Below are positions 1 to 11,463 of a stretch of DNA of 44,959 nucleotides, piece after piece. Under the pieces are notes generated by a model. It searched no databases and was not told the origin of the DNA. It saw only the letters and a program-made list of their open reading frames with translations. Position 1 is the first letter of the stretch. Each line of letters begins with the position of its first letter. Source of the DNA: Gnetum montanum (lineage: Eukaryota; Streptophyta; Gnetopsida; Gnetales; Gnetaceae); assembly GCA_015680685.1 (NCBI GenBank), contig MNCI01001065.1:1859181-1904139 (forward strand), in the 5' to 3' direction. Both the position numbers and the translations under genes were made by a program.

Positions 1-364
1 ATCCTTCTCTCCCTTATTCACCTCATTGCTGATTGTACCATTAGTGTATATTTTGGTAGATGCATTTTTTTCTTTTTGGTAAATTCTTGCGGTTAAGACT
101 TTAACTCTTGTTCCAATTGACATTCCCAGAGCCTACGGACTCTTTGAATGTGGGTTTGTCAAGGCATTAAGGGCATGAACCTGCTTTGAGGAGGACCCAC
201 TGACATTCCTATTTGGAGCATTAGTTAAATTCTTTCCCTTAACATTTGTAGTTAATTTTATTTTGTTCATTTCCATCCTAACATCCATTTCATCGATGAC
301 ATAGTTGTCCCTTTTTATCTATCTTTCTTACTCCTTTTCTTTCTTCATTCTAATGCTACTAGAG

Positions 365-595
365 GTTCACAATTAGTCATGGGGGTACGGGGCCCCATTT
401 TTTTCGATTTTCTCCTAGCCCCAAACTTTTTGATTTTCTTCCTAACCCCTACACCTTCAGTAATCATCATTACTATATCTCCCAATCCATATCAACCATA
501 CCACAACCTAGCCAATGAACTTACACCATAGCAAGGTATTAATTACATGATGATTCATTTACCCTTGCTAATATAAGATTGTGTTGTGTGTGCAG
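365..595 (+). other. Candidate intron upstream of the extra ORF (element 1)
   Basis: The acceptor GTGTGTGCAG/ATGGC is pyrimidine-poor but has the same AG/ATGGC layout as the two - strand copies, and the upstream edge AGAG/GTTCAC aligns with AG/GTATGC of those copies. The length, about 231 nt, fits the 228 and 277 nt seen there. The donor is weaker than in the other copies. That splicing occurs is inferred; only the conserved layout is seen. Confidence 0.4.
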
Positions 596-715
596 ATGGC
601 GATCATACAACAACAGATTGGATCTGGAGCAAACACTTGGAATGGAGCAACGCTGGAAGAAACTATGCAAGGAGCAATATGGATAGCACACTTACCGATG
701 GACAACGAAAGATGA
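596..715 (+). pseudogene. Remnant start of the extra ORF (element 1)
   Basis: An ATG directly after the candidate splice acceptor opens a 39-codon frame (beginning MAIIQQQIGSG) that ends at TGA. Its position matches the start of the long coiled-coil ORF in the - strand copies, but I see no clear residue similarity beyond the first two codons. Less than 250 bases separate its stop from the polypurine tract, so most of the long ORF is absent here. It could equally be chance sequence after the conserved acceptor. Confidence 0.3.
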
Positions 716-945
716 AATCTTGGCATTGGCAGCAGCAACACTTCTTTCTCTCTCTCTCTTTCTTAGCTGCCAACTAAGGCCTGATGTCATTGTAATAAGG
801 TGTTCACCCTTGTTGTCATGAACACCAGTTTTGTCAAGTCTTGTAATGATGATCTGTTCACATGTCATCCCATTAGTTCCATTCCCCTCAATAATCCCAT
901 ACCTTCCCAATATTATTGTAAGGAACTCGAGGATAAGTTCTCATT

Positions 946-959
946 CAGTCATGGGGGTA
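946..959 (+). other. Polypurine tract of element 1
   Basis: CAGTCATGGGGGTA abuts the LTR start TGATGAG. The same tract, GTGGGTGTA or GTGGGGGTA, abuts TGATGAAG in both - strand copies. It is therefore the family's plus-strand primer site, and it marks the following LTR as a 3' LTR. Confidence 0.65.
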
Positions 960-1932
960 TGATGAGACACGATTCGCATGAGCCACGATATCGCATCCCA
1001 TGCGATATCGCGTACACGATATCGCATTGTCCCTTGCGATGTCGCGTACGCAATATCACGGTCCACCACCAAATCTATAAATAAGAGGCAACACTCCCCT
1101 TATTTCCCATCCTAGTTTAGAAGTAGGGAAACTCTGGTAGTTTGATCACTCCAAAGATAGAATATTTTCCATGTGCCCGCAATAGGATTCCCAAAGTGAA
1201 CGAATCTTTATTCGAGCAACATTGTACCTGAACACAAGTTGTGTACGGCAATAAAGACGAGCTTTCCGGATAAACCTTGTAATGCATGGAATAGGATTTT
1301 ATTTATTGTTTTCTCTCTCACCCTTAAACTCCTAGAATGTGGTATGAGTACGACTTGATTATGAGCATCTAGGGATGTGTACGAATAGTCAAGGAATCGG
1401 CTNGGCATATCCAGGATCTACACTTGGTAATCCCAATGGTAGTCCCAGATGTGTACGTTTAGTCAAGGAATTGGCTGCTCATCGCACGTAGGCTAGATAG
1501 ATTCTCTCAACCCTTTCCTCCTAGTTAAGTGCCTCAGTATGACCACTTCGAGCACGTGCGTTACACGTGGTGATCCTAGCAACGATTAGCATTTGGTAGC
1601 CATGGTTGCATCGGTTCAGGGTGTGTACAATAAGTGGGAACGGATGCTGATGCTAGGTAATTTAGACTTAGTCATTACTTAGAGTTAGTTAGTTTCTCAA
1701 CCCTTCACCTCAATAGCATAGGAGAAAAATATAAAAGACCATAAAAATCATATACCTCGGACTTACTTAACCATACACCATGACAACCACAAGTAATTTT
1801 GGGAAGACAACGAATGATTAACCCCAACTGTTCTATGGGGCGTGTAGGCACTTACTCTGCAGAGTTTGACCAAATCATGTGTGCTACACTCGTTTCCTAT
1901 GGTTGAGTGTAGGGGTACCTCGCCACTCATCA
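960..1932 (+). repeat. 3' LTR of Athila-like element 1
   Basis: The 973-bp repeat starts TGATG and ends CATCA. It is similar along most of its length to 41563-42339 on the same strand and to the reverse complement of 25301-26189. Shared blocks include ATTTTCCATGTGCCCGC, CTTTATTCGAGCAA and GGTTGAGTGTAGGGGTACC. A TATA box CTATAAATA is at 1075-1083. U3 is crowded with GATATCGC palindromes. One ambiguous base is at 1403. It is a 3' LTR because internal sequence and a polypurine tract precede it. Confidence 0.85.
986..1083 (+). promoter_or_regulatory. U3 palindromes and TATA box of LTR 1
   Basis: A perfect 11-bp inverted repeat with a 3-base loop (986-996 and 1000-1010, arm CGATATCGCAT) is followed by more GATATCGC and GCGATGTCGCG copies and then by TATA box CTATAAATA. 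The - strand LTR copies have a different palindrome at the same place. These are probably U3 transcription-control or protein-binding sites of the element; the function is inferred. Confidence 0.55.
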
Positions 1933-4900
1933 TAAAGAAAAATGTGTCAAACTTGAGGATAGAAAAAAATATAAAGTTGAAAATATAAAAAATAAATTTA
2001 ATGTTAATTAAGAATGATAAAATGATAGTAAAGAAACTAAATAGGACATAAACTTTTGTTAATATGTTTACTTGTACAACAAGATGTATTGATCAGTAAA
2101 AATAGATAGTTCATAAAGAAAATTCTTCCTTATCTAATAAGAATAATATTAACTCAAAATTAAAACTTATGTTGATTAGTGGGTAGATTCTTAATGTAAG
2201 GTCAATCATGATGGATAGTATGTGTCATCAGATCTTCCTTTCATATGAAAGTTACTATTTCTTCAAAGCTTTCTACTGTTACCTCAAATCCTTTTGCTAT
2301 TTAAGTACAAACTCAAATGTTGAAAGGGATGTAAATGTTAGAACTGAGTCCATCCTCCCTACTAATAATTAATTTTTTTCTCTTGATTTCTCAAAGGATC
2401 AATTGTAATGTTGTACACTTAAAATTGGAAAGCTTTTTCTTTCCATCTTTTTGGTGTTTTCTCCTTCAGCATGTAATGACCTATACATTTTTTGCTATTA
2501 TTCTTCTTATTATTATTCAAGTCTAACACACCACACACACCCCCCCCACCCCCACCAAAATAAATAAACAGCAAATTAAAACCTTGGGTTTAAATTATGT
2601 AGTATACAATGCAACATATGAGAAAGACTATTGATTTTTGTTATATTAAACAAATGCTATTTTCATTTTGTTACTATAAAATTATTCAAGAAATTATTAC
2701 TTAATTCTTTAAAATGTGTAGAACCCCTCAATTTAAGCTACTTTTTATGGTAAATGTATTGGCATTCCATGTTACAAGTTATGGATTTAAAAAAAAAATT
2801 GTTGTCTAATAAATCCAACAAGATCTATAAATAAATAAAAATACGATTTCTATTACAATATATTTCCAAAAGATAAAAAAAACTTTAAAGTAAAACATTA
2901 CTATTAAAAGGAAGTGAAGGTGTTGGAATTGAAAAAATGATTATAAATACACCCCAAAAGTTATAGTCAACATGATACTTTAGACTAGATAATGTAAAAA
3001 ATTAGTTTTAGTATCTTTAGGGTGTGCTTGGTTTCCCAATTCTTAGAGTGTTGCTTTTGCAAATTCCACCCATCACCTAGAGCCACAATACTCACCCTAA
3101 TAAGTGAGGTCTTAGGAGGGTTGGTAGATGAGCAAAAACATAACCTCTTTGAGTGGTCACATCCAAGCTCGAGTCTAGGTCTTCAACTTGAGAAATAGGC
3201 ACCTTATCCATGGTATTTAGAAAATTATTTGGTTTCAATTGGTTTCATAAAGTTTTACTTGGATGTATCTTTGATTTTTGTTCAATCCACCATGTCTATT
3301 GTTTTCTAAATTCTTTTTAGATTTTATACTTAGAGATGAAATGTCATCAAATTCATGAATGTGATGACACAACATCTTTACACATTAATCATCCATGAAT
3401 TCACCCAATTTAGGACCCTAACCGTACCTAGCCCATATCTTCTATCACTTTTTGTCATCAAATTAGAATTTTAACTAATTTTTAATGATAAGTAAATATC
3501 ACATAAAATAGCTTTGTAAAAGATGTACCTTGGGATGATGTCTTACATAGAATCTAACGTTACCAATGCATTCAAGATGTTTAAAAACACTACATTTAAC
3601 TCTTGGCTCACTAGAATCAAAGCTAGTGTTCAAAATATCAAATTTTCTATTTTCTAAAAAGTCACATGAGTTATAGATTAGAGTATAACTATCCATTTTG
3701 GCTAGTAAAAGGCTTTTAACATGAGCATTTGGAGAAAAGAGAGAGCATATTGATTCAACACTCCCCAAAGAGAGAATATATTGCAACATTATGAGCAAGA
3801 AAAGAAGCCAATAGAAGTTATTTTATTATTTTTATTATTAAACTAAGATTTCTTTTAATGTACTTTAATACTTACTATATTTTTTGAAGTTAAACTCATA
3901 TCTAAAATGATCATAACATAAATGAGATAGGTAGGGATTGAAACCCAGAAATTGAATATGTGCAATAAATTGATAATGACTATAATTGAATTCTACTGTC
4001 CAATAAGTGACTTCTTTATCATCTTTGATCCTTCCAAACCAATAACCTTCCTAAAGATAACAATGAACACAAACAAAAGAATCTAACAATTAAACAAAAT
4101 TCTTTGTTTGGATCTTTCAAACTAAAACCTACTTATGTTTTATTACAATTGCTTCATTGGTATAGTTTATAAGTCATCATTTCAAACATTGTCCAAGAAA
4201 ATGAGAATACCCATCATCCTAAGCTAATAAAATGGAAAATTTCATATATAGACAGCACTAAAACCATAGTTTATAAAGCAATGAATCATAGACAGGAATT
4301 AAAATCCAATTGTTAGAATTTCTTTATTAGAAAAACTTTCTAAGCTAGTAGTATTATCAAAAAAATGTTTATGCCTAACATGCTGAAGCTGATATAGGGA
4401 AAAAATCATAACTAGCAATTCTAAAAACTACAACTCATAAAACAATGAACATGATTAATACAAATAGGAATTGAACATGCTCAAAAATAGATATATCTAA
4501 GATCCTACGGCCAACAGAAGGGAAAACATCATAACCTAATGATTTGTTTATTCAAATGGAAAAAATGAATAAATCAAATAGGGATGATAAAAAATAGGCA
4601 TGCAGAAAACTTAGTTTAGAGAACACCAGACATCATTTACATGAAAGACAGTATCAAAACACTTAAATAATGCCTCCTAAAATATTTAAGAGTCTTATCC
4701 ATGACTTAAGAAAACACTACTCAAGGATGCCTCCATATAAAGCAACTTCATAGATTTTTATTCATTCTAAAAATCGATGATATTATATGTTATTAATAAT
4801 CACAAGTATTTATAAGTAAAGTGACAGAAGGCTAGTTTTTGAAGCCATTACAAGGAAGGAAAACCAAATTCTCCATAAAATACTAGAAACTAGAACCAAA

Positions 4901-5305
4901 TTCTTCAGCGAACCCAAACTAGACTTACCTCAAACATTTGATGCCACCTCCCATCGATCCATTCATGTCAGACATGTAGTTGCACATGAGAATAGGAAGA
5001 CCAAGTGGCTATCAGGAAAAAACACCAAAAATCGAGGCTCAAAACAATTGATCTAGAGTTTGATGATGTCTCCATGCCACCTGCAATCTAAATCATAAGC
5101 CTCAACTTTATGTCCCACATAAAGCTCCTCCAACAGAGGACACCTCGGTGAAATAGGATAGATTTGAGATGTACGAACAACTTCTACCAAAGGTTCTCCT
5201 CCAACCCTTACCATGAATTTCTTATATTGAACCTTGAAAGCCCTAACCTATCATGTTTCATCCCTAATTTTATCCAAAATATTGCATTCAAACCAAGTGC
5301 CCTTG
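1933..5305. other. AT-rich sequence without a recognisable gene
   Basis: All frames are broken into short runs that do not resemble known proteins. There are low-complexity patches, including CACACACACC with a run of C near 2530-2556 and several A or T runs. I see no LTR, TIR or RNA gene. It may be old intergenic DNA or TE sequence decayed beyond recognition by eye. Confidence 0.5.
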
Positions 5306-5466
5306 AAACCCTCTTCTTGACTACATGCTTCCACTCTGCTCCCGATTTTCCACTCCATTCTCTTTTGCAGAATCAAATTCATCCCAAAACCCTCTTCACA
5401 GCTGCATGCTTCCACTCTAGTTGCAATTTTCCACTCTATTCTATTTTGTAGAATCAAATTCATTAT
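5306..5466. repeat. Two-copy direct repeat of about 81 bp
   Basis: The segment AAACCCTCTTC...ATGCTTCCACTCT...TTTTCCACTC...AGAATCAAATTCAT occurs twice, with ATGCTTCC at 5325 and again at 5406. The copies differ at scattered bases. The second copy runs directly into the G-rich minisatellite. Confidence 0.7.
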
Positions 5467-5690
5467 GGAAATTTTGGGTAGGGCCACAAACTGTGGAAAT
5501 TTTGAATTCATTAGGGAAATTTGTGAGGGGGTGGAAATTTTCAATTCATTACAAAAATTTGGGGGGGAGGGTGGGGATGCAGTGGGGGGAAAATTTTGAA
5601 GTCATTGTGGAAATTTTGGTTTGGGGGGAGGGGGCGGATTTTGAATTCATTGTGGAATATTTGGTGGGTGGCAAGAGGGGCAGGGTTGTT
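5455..5690. repeat. G-rich minisatellite with a GAATTCATTGTGGAAATTTT core
   Basis: At least five degenerate units contain a form of ATTCATTGTGGAAATTTTG followed by a variable purine or G run. Unit length varies from about 35 to 60 bp. The G runs lie on the + strand. The right end adjoins what is probably the 3' end of the LINE, so LINE insertion into or beside this array is possible. Confidence 0.6.
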
Positions 5691-6129
5691 AAGGTGAGCC
5701 ACCAACAGAGAAAAAAAAACTTAAAACTAAAGCCTTAATAAAGCCCAAAACTACAAGATGACCTCCCAATCACCTACAACAAAACAAAAGCTTATCGCAC
5801 CCCTAAGGACAAAAGCTAAAAACCAAAATAGGCAATTCAAAAGGGACACCCCTTAAGAGAAAGTAATATTATTGGTAAAACGTAGTTCTTGACATTAAAG
5901 TTGAGGATTACTAACAATAAAGCATTTCATACTATAGTCAAATTAAGTGTGGTGGGTGTTTTGATATCACACATCTAGACAACATTTCCAAATAAAGAAA
6001 ATAATCTCAAATAAGAGGATTTTCCAAGCCTTTCAAAGGTGTCGCTTAACATAGTCATCTTGGAAGATACATAGAGGAAAATCAATAGACTAGTTAGAAA
6101 TAAAAACCTGGAGATACTAACACCACTTT

Positions 6130-6340
6130 CAAATTTGTTGAGAGAACAAGAATTCACAAAAAACATGCATAAAAGAGTCATTAGCTTGACAAATGGTGCA
6201 TTTAGGGCAATCGGCTCCTAAGAAAAGAAGCCTATGTCTAATGGGAAGACCTTGATGAATCAAGGACCAAAAAAGGAAATGATGCTTAGGTTGGGCCTTG
6301 GAAGTCCAAACACAATAAAAAATAGCTTTCCAATGGTGAT
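6130..6340 (-). pseudogene. LINE C-terminal zinc-binding (zf-RVT) remnant
   Basis: The - strand reads W-K-A-I-F-Y-C-V-W-T-S-K-A-Q-P-K, then FLFWSLIHQGLPIRHRL, then GADCPKCTICQ. That is the plant RVT zinc-binding pattern with a tryptophan cluster, GLPTR-like motif and CxxC residues. It lies about 0.8 kb downstream of the RT, as expected for the ORF2 C terminus. The ORF fragments at 6448-6771 on the same strand fill the region between. Confidence 0.7.
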
Positions 6341-7127
6341 CCTTAAGATGCTCACTCCATCTTCTATTTTAAATGAAAAGTTGGAATTCTTGTGCATGAA
6401 ACCAAGATTTGGCTTTAGAAAGGCACAGGGAATGCAGAGGAGAACCATCAACCAAAACCAGTCATCATACCAAGGAGTATTATTGTGCAGCTTAAGAACA
6501 CCAAAGTTGGAAAGAACATGCTTAATGCACTGGTAAATAAAAGTATCTTGTCTTTGAAACCCCCATTTAACTTTGGCATGTTGCCAAGAGAGGGTAGTAG
6601 AATCATTCCTAATAGAAAATAACTGAACAACATGATAGAGATTACGACCAGCAAAACGATTGGCTTTGTGAGAATTCTTCGTAAAGACAACCCAAACTCT
6701 TTTTGAAAATAGGAGACCACTAAATGGAGTGCATTGACAAAGAGTTCAAGCTTAACTAGGTAGGCTTCCATTGCAAAAAGCCTTTAAGTTGGCTCTAACA
6801 CTGCCAAATTTGCTTGAACAAGAAAGAACCTATAATCTTCTCAAAACATTTGTTGATGATCCAATTTCTCCAATGAGTGTTTTTCCATCTTTGGTGATTA
6901 CCAAGACAAGAAATATTATGCCTAAAAAGGATCTTCCAAGTGTCATCTCCTTTTATACAATGAGTGACCCACTTGGAGGCTAAGAGAATACTTTGGTGCT
7001 CAATAGAGGGAAGGCTTAAGCCCCTGTGTTTCTTGCTTAAAATGCAAATATCCCAAGCGACTTGATGAAAAGCTTTGTAATTGTCCTTATCCCCCCATAA
7101 AAAATTTCTAAGAATTTTGTTGATGCT

Positions 7128-8322
7128 CTAAAAGGAAGATTTGGAATGAGTCATGAAGGAAGAGTAGTACACATGAGTGGAGCTCAAGATATGGTTAGCC
7201 ATGATAAATCTACCTACAAGAGATAAGGGTTTAGAAGTCAATTTCAAAGCTTCATATTTCACTTTTTCCACCACATTATTCCATAAGGTAGTGGAAGTAG
7301 AGAATAAAGTTATGAGGATACCCAAAAGGGTGAAAACACCTGTAGGAGAAAGCCACTTGATATTAAAATGATAAGTCCAAGTAGGCCTTGGAAAGAAGCT
7401 AGACCAAACAGCTTGCATTTTGTTCCAATTAATTTTAGCTCCTAAGGCTCTATAATAGATGCCAACACAATCCAAGGCAATGTTAAAATTATTATGGTCC
7501 TCAAGCAAAGTGAGAAAAGTGTCATCCAAAAACTAGCTATAAATGAGTTCTTTTCCTTCTTATGGAAGAGAGATACCTCTTAACCTCACAGAATCATTGT
7601 GAGTTCTAAGAATAACTCCAAGAGCATCAGTAGCAAGGATAAAAAGATAAGGAGCTAATGGGCATCCTTGTCGTACTGATTTTTTAAGCTCAATAACCTT
7701 AGAAAAGGTTCCATTAATACAAATAACTAAAGAGGCCTCTGATAAGACAAGATCGATATGTCTATCAAAAATAGCACCTAAGTTATGATGCTTAACTACA
7801 CTTCTTAAAAAGTACCAATCAAGCATGTCATAAGCTTTCACAAAATTGAGCTTAAGAAGAATGGTTTTTTGATCACTGGAAGAAGCCTAATGAAAGCCCT
7901 CAATAGTAGTAATGACATTGTCTAAGATATACATGCCTTAAATAAAACTTGTTTGCTCTTTACCGATGAGATGAGGAAGAAAGGTTTTAAATTTATTGTT
8001 ATAGCTTTAGCAACAATTTTGTAGATAATATTTAAAAGAATGATAAGGCACTAGTTGCTAATGCACATACGATCTCCTAACTTGAGTAGAAGCTTAATAA
8101 TACTGGCATTGATCACTTTACCAAAAGAACCTTTCCTAAGAGCTTCCTTATACACACTATAGACAATATCTTGAAGAGTGGGCTAGAATTTCTTAAAAAA
8201 ATTTGAAGGAAGACCATCCATATTAGGGGCTTTGCCATCATGAAGTTATTGAAGAGCCTTACCAAGATCCTATTTAGAAAGAAGAGTAGCATCACCAAAG
8301 ATGAAATGATTAGAAGGAGCAA
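7128..8322 (-). pseudogene. LINE reverse transcriptase, broken
   Basis: RT blocks appear in the right order on the - strand in shifting frames. GKAPNMDGLPSNFFKKF near 8200-8250 is the first block. Then come YKIVAKAITINLKP near 8000, VKAYDMLDW near 7820-7841 (first catalytic Asp), SVRQGCPLAPYLFIL near 7650-7680, and MDDTF at 7515-7529 in place of FADD, with both catalytic aspartates present. Internal stops and at least two frame changes make it inactive. This block set is diagnostic of plant LINE RT, not LTR-element RT. Confidence 0.8.
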
Positions 8323-8400
8323 TAACTCCTAAGTAAGTATTAATTACAATGGGATCAATATCTTCTTTACGAAAAGTCCTAGAGTAAAAATCAAAGAAAC

Positions 8401-8827
8401 CTATAATATGTAAGTCTTGGAACTGATGATATTATCATCAACTTGAATAGCTTGAATTTTAGGGAACAGGTGTTCCCCCTTTGAGGAGACAAAAAAAATC
8501 TTTAGTAGCCTAGTCACCCATATGATGCCAAGAAAGATGGGTGCAAAGGGAAGCACCTCTAGCTTCATGGTAATCCATAATACGCATGTTCCCCTTGGCA
8601 ATTTGCAAGAGACAAAATTGAACCTTAGTAGCTTCACCTCTATTAATAGCATTTTGTAATAAGGATATTTTCTTATGAAGGTTGGACTTATGAGAATGTA
8701 GTTGAGAAGCCACCAATTTACCTGCATGTTTGGAAAACCGCTGGAGGTGAGTACAAGCGTTAGTCCACCAATCAATCCAACCAGCTTCTCCAAGTGGTTT
8801 AGGATGCAGATTCCATATTTGCATCAA
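8401..8827 (-). pseudogene. LINE ORF2 linker between endonuclease and RT
   Basis: The frame beginning at 8827 (MMQIWNLHPKPLGEAG...) has the tryptophan-rich and basic helical character of the segment between the endonuclease and RT in plant LINE ORF2 proteins, including a WIDWW motif and a KKISLLQNAI helix. An overlapping frame continues toward 8401, so at least one frameshift separates the pieces. The assignment rests mainly on its position immediately upstream of the RT. Confidence 0.55.
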
Positions 8828-8835
8828 TAAAAAGC

Positions 8836-9367
8836 AAAGGTGGGTCCTCTACTCTGTAGATCTTTTTCTTTTGTAATTTGAATGTTGCTTTCATTGTAGT
8901 AAAATGGCTATTTTGCTATAGTTTTGGATGTGTTTTTATGGTATTTCTGTAAGACTTGTAATATGATTTAGACAAAAATGTTTTACAATTGTGGGTTATG
9001 ATTTTTGAGGAATGTAACACGAAAATGTCCAAAATGCAGTAGCTACTGGAACACACACGTTAAGAGACCATTTTTTCATCTAAAGTTCAAAAACTGCATG
9101 CCATGGGCACTTTTTTATTTTCCCTCATTTTTCTTTCAATTTTTTGCTTCTCTCTAGCAAACCCAATGATGTAGGTAAACCTTGGGAAATGATTTGGCCC
9201 TTGAAATCCACAATGTAATAAATAAATGTTTGGCCAATGAAATCATTACATATTAAATAAAAGTCATTAACAACTTCAAAATCTAGCAATTACCTTCTAC
9301 TTTTATACTTTTTTTCATGAAACTTAGAAACTCTACTTCATTATTTTTTTAGTAAATGAATAGTTTT
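8836..9367. other. AT-rich spacer between LINE and copia element
   Basis: Short T- and A-rich runs only. No coding frame, LTR or RNA gene is recognised. It may be the flank into which the copia element at 9368 inserted. Confidence 0.5.
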
Positions 9368-9634
9368 TATTAGAAAGTTAGAATAAAACCAAAATTAGTT
9401 GATTCTCTAAATCAATTAGTGCATAATTTTGTGAATCAACTTACCAAAATTAGTTGATACTAAAAATCAATTTCTATCATCAATATCTGTTAGTTATTTT
9501 CTAGATTTCTTGTTCCTTATTTAGTAAATTTCCTATTGTAATTTTTTCTTATAACTTGTTGTAATTGGTGATTCAAGATGAATGAGAGAGTGAGAGAATT
9601 ATTTTTTGAATATTTTCTTCTCTCCTTCCTATTC
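9368..9634 (+). repeat. 5' LTR of copia 1
   Basis: The 267-bp repeat matches 14097-14428. The start reads TATTAGAAAG where the 3' copy has TGTTAGAAAG, and the last roughly 10 bases (ending TTTTTAACA in the 3' copy) are missing. It has one full 55-bp CCAAAATTAGTTGATTCT unit plus a partial one, against two full units plus a partial in the 3' LTR. The length difference of 65 bp is explained by these two changes. Confidence 0.9.
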
Positions 9635-9659
9635 ATGGTATCAAAGGTATCAAAGCTAG
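9635..9659 (+). other. Primer-binding site of copia 1
   Basis: TGGTATCAAAG directly follows the 5' LTR and a second GGTATCAAAGCTAG follows at once. Plant copia elements usually have TGGTATCAGAGC, complementary to initiator tRNA-Met. The doubled motif may be a short duplication made when the LTR end was lost. Confidence 0.75.
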
Positions 9660-9696
9660 TTCTTTCACTGGTGTGAGAACTCAATTAGCAAACCAA

Positions 9697-10533
9697 AATG
9701 GTGACCACGACACCTGAATTCTCTATAGCAAAATCCTCCTTGATTCTAATTGTCTCAACTCCATCCTTATCCCTGTCCTCCTCTTAAAACCCAAAATCAT
9801 TCTCTTCAAATCATCATACTTCGACTAAACAAAAATAATTTCCATAAATGGTATCAATCAATCCTACTCATGATCAAATGGAGGGGCAAAATGAGCTACT
9901 AATAGGAGTAACTACCATGGCTAAAAAAAGTTTTGTCATGTACAACAAATGGGAGGCAAAAAAAACTCAACAGTGATGGCTTGGTTAATCAATTCAATGG
10001 AGCCTCAAATCAAAAAGTTGTATCTATTTTATTAAATAGCCAAGGAGATTTGGGATACTATAAAAGAGATGTATTCAAACCTTGAAAACATCTCACAAAG
10101 CTTCAAAGTTTGATCTACCATCTGCAATACTTGGCAAGGTAACTCATCAGTCACTAAATATTTCAATACTCTCTCAAAACTATGACAAGAAATTGATGTA
10201 TTCCACAATGTGACTTGGAAATCTCCTAATGATGCAATCATATATAACAAAATGGTGAAAAGAAAGTGGATTTTTGATTTTTTGTAGGGCCTTAACAAAG
10301 TACGTGGTGCTAAACCACTCTCCTCCTTAAAGGAAGTTTTTGTAGAAGTGAGGAGGGAAAAAAGTAGAAAGAAAGTGATGATGCACTCTCAAAATCCATC
10401 CATTGAAGCTGTGTTTGATGGTTCGACTCTAGTTGCAAACCATGAAGTAGGTAACTCAAGAAACTAAAAGGGAAAAGATAAACAACCATGGTGCAAGCAT
10501 TGTAACAAGCCATATCACACCAAGGATATGTGC
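9697..10533 (+). pseudogene. copia 1 gag
   Basis: The reading frame starts at ATGGTGACCACGACACC and decays through several frames. A capsid-like block (AWLINSMEPQIKKLYLF..., AKEIWDTIKEMYSNLEN) near 9980-10090 matches the UBN2/copia gag pattern. The zinc knuckle CKHCNKPYHTKDMC (Cys codons at 10492, 10501 and 10531, His at 10516) is a complete CX2CX4HX4C and is followed directly by a stop. The product would have been the capsid/nucleocapsid that packages element RNA. Confidence 0.8.
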
Positions 10534-10677
10534 TAAGATATATATGGAAAGCCTGTGGATTGGAAACCATGGAGCCAATGATGGAACAACAAGTTAGCAT
10601 ACATGGCTGAATTATCAAATGAGACAAAGGCTACCGCAAACCTATTTACTAATGAATAATTATAGGTACTTCGAAAA

Positions 10678-11430
10678 TTGTTGAATGTCTCCCAAAATAG
10701 CAAGGAAACCAAGGCTACTCCTAAAGCTCCTATTGCACTTACTATCCAACAAGGTAATACTAAGCTTGTTTCTTCCTTATTGTCCTACAAGGGCTCCTTA
10801 AATGGTTGGATAGTAGATACGAGAGCCTCTAACCACATGGCTAGTTCATTAGAAGCATTTTGTACATATGAAGACTGTGTGGATAGAATTAGAATCATAG
10901 TGGCTGATGGTTCACCAAGTTCAGTTATAGGCCGTGGAGATGTAAAACTACCTAGGCTCATTTTAAAATTCATGCTTTATGTTCCTAATTTAAAATGCAA
11001 TTTTCTCTCAATTAGCAAGCTAACCAAAGACTTGAATTGTATTGTGACCTTTTTTCCTTCTCATTGTGAGTTTTAGGATCTATCATTAGGGAGGACGATT
11101 GGCAATGCTGAGGAGTGACATCACTTCTATTATCTCATTGGTACTGGTTCTCCATCAAAGTTTGAATCCCCTACAACCTCATTTATCTCTTCTAAGTCTA
11201 TTCTTGAGTCTAAGGTAATGCTCTAGCACAAAAGACTAGGACACCAAAATTTTACATATTTGAAACATTTTTGGTCTCGTATGTTTACTAATAAAGATCC
11301 TTCATCTTTCATAATTGTATTCATGTAAAACAAATTCAAACATCTCATCCTTCTTATCCTTATAAACCTTCTATTCCATTTCATCTTATTCATAGTGATG
11401 TGCAAGATCCTTCACAAGTACCAAATTTAT

Positions 11431-11463
<33 letters not shown>

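Larger units (their letters stand above)
1..959 (+). mobile_element. 3' internal end of an Athila-like Ty3-gypsy element (partial, element 1)
   Basis: This stretch is the internal sequence immediately upstream of the LTR that starts at 960. It belongs to the same family as the - strand copies further right. The match is seen in the GGACCCAC block near 192-200 (compare the - strand near 30040 and 36030), in the segment AATTAGTCATGGGGGT near 370-386 (compare the - strand near 29545 and 35530), in TGCAG/ATGGC at 591-600, and in the sequence before the LTR (AACTCGAGGATAAG). It is shorter than the other copies: the block with the internal TATA box appears to be missing between about 200 and 360. 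The left part of the element lies outside the window. Confidence 0.7.
5690..8835 (-). mobile_element. 5'-truncated, decayed LINE (non-LTR retrotransposon)
   Basis: Read on the - strand, the order is a pre-RT linker, the RT palm, and a C-terminal RNase H/zf-RVT-type tail, as in plant L1-like ORF2. No endonuclease part precedes the linker, so the element is 5' truncated near 8835. The RT needs several frameshifts and stops to read through. The 3' boundary is a guess: on the - strand the zinc-binding region is followed by about 300 nt without coding sequence, ending near a T-rich stretch. No clear poly(A) tail or target-site duplication is visible. Confidence 0.75.

Noticed and set aside
5251-5738. 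Overlapping ORFs of about 100 codons on both strands
   Set aside because: They are generated by the direct repeat and the minisatellite and have repetitive, low-complexity products.
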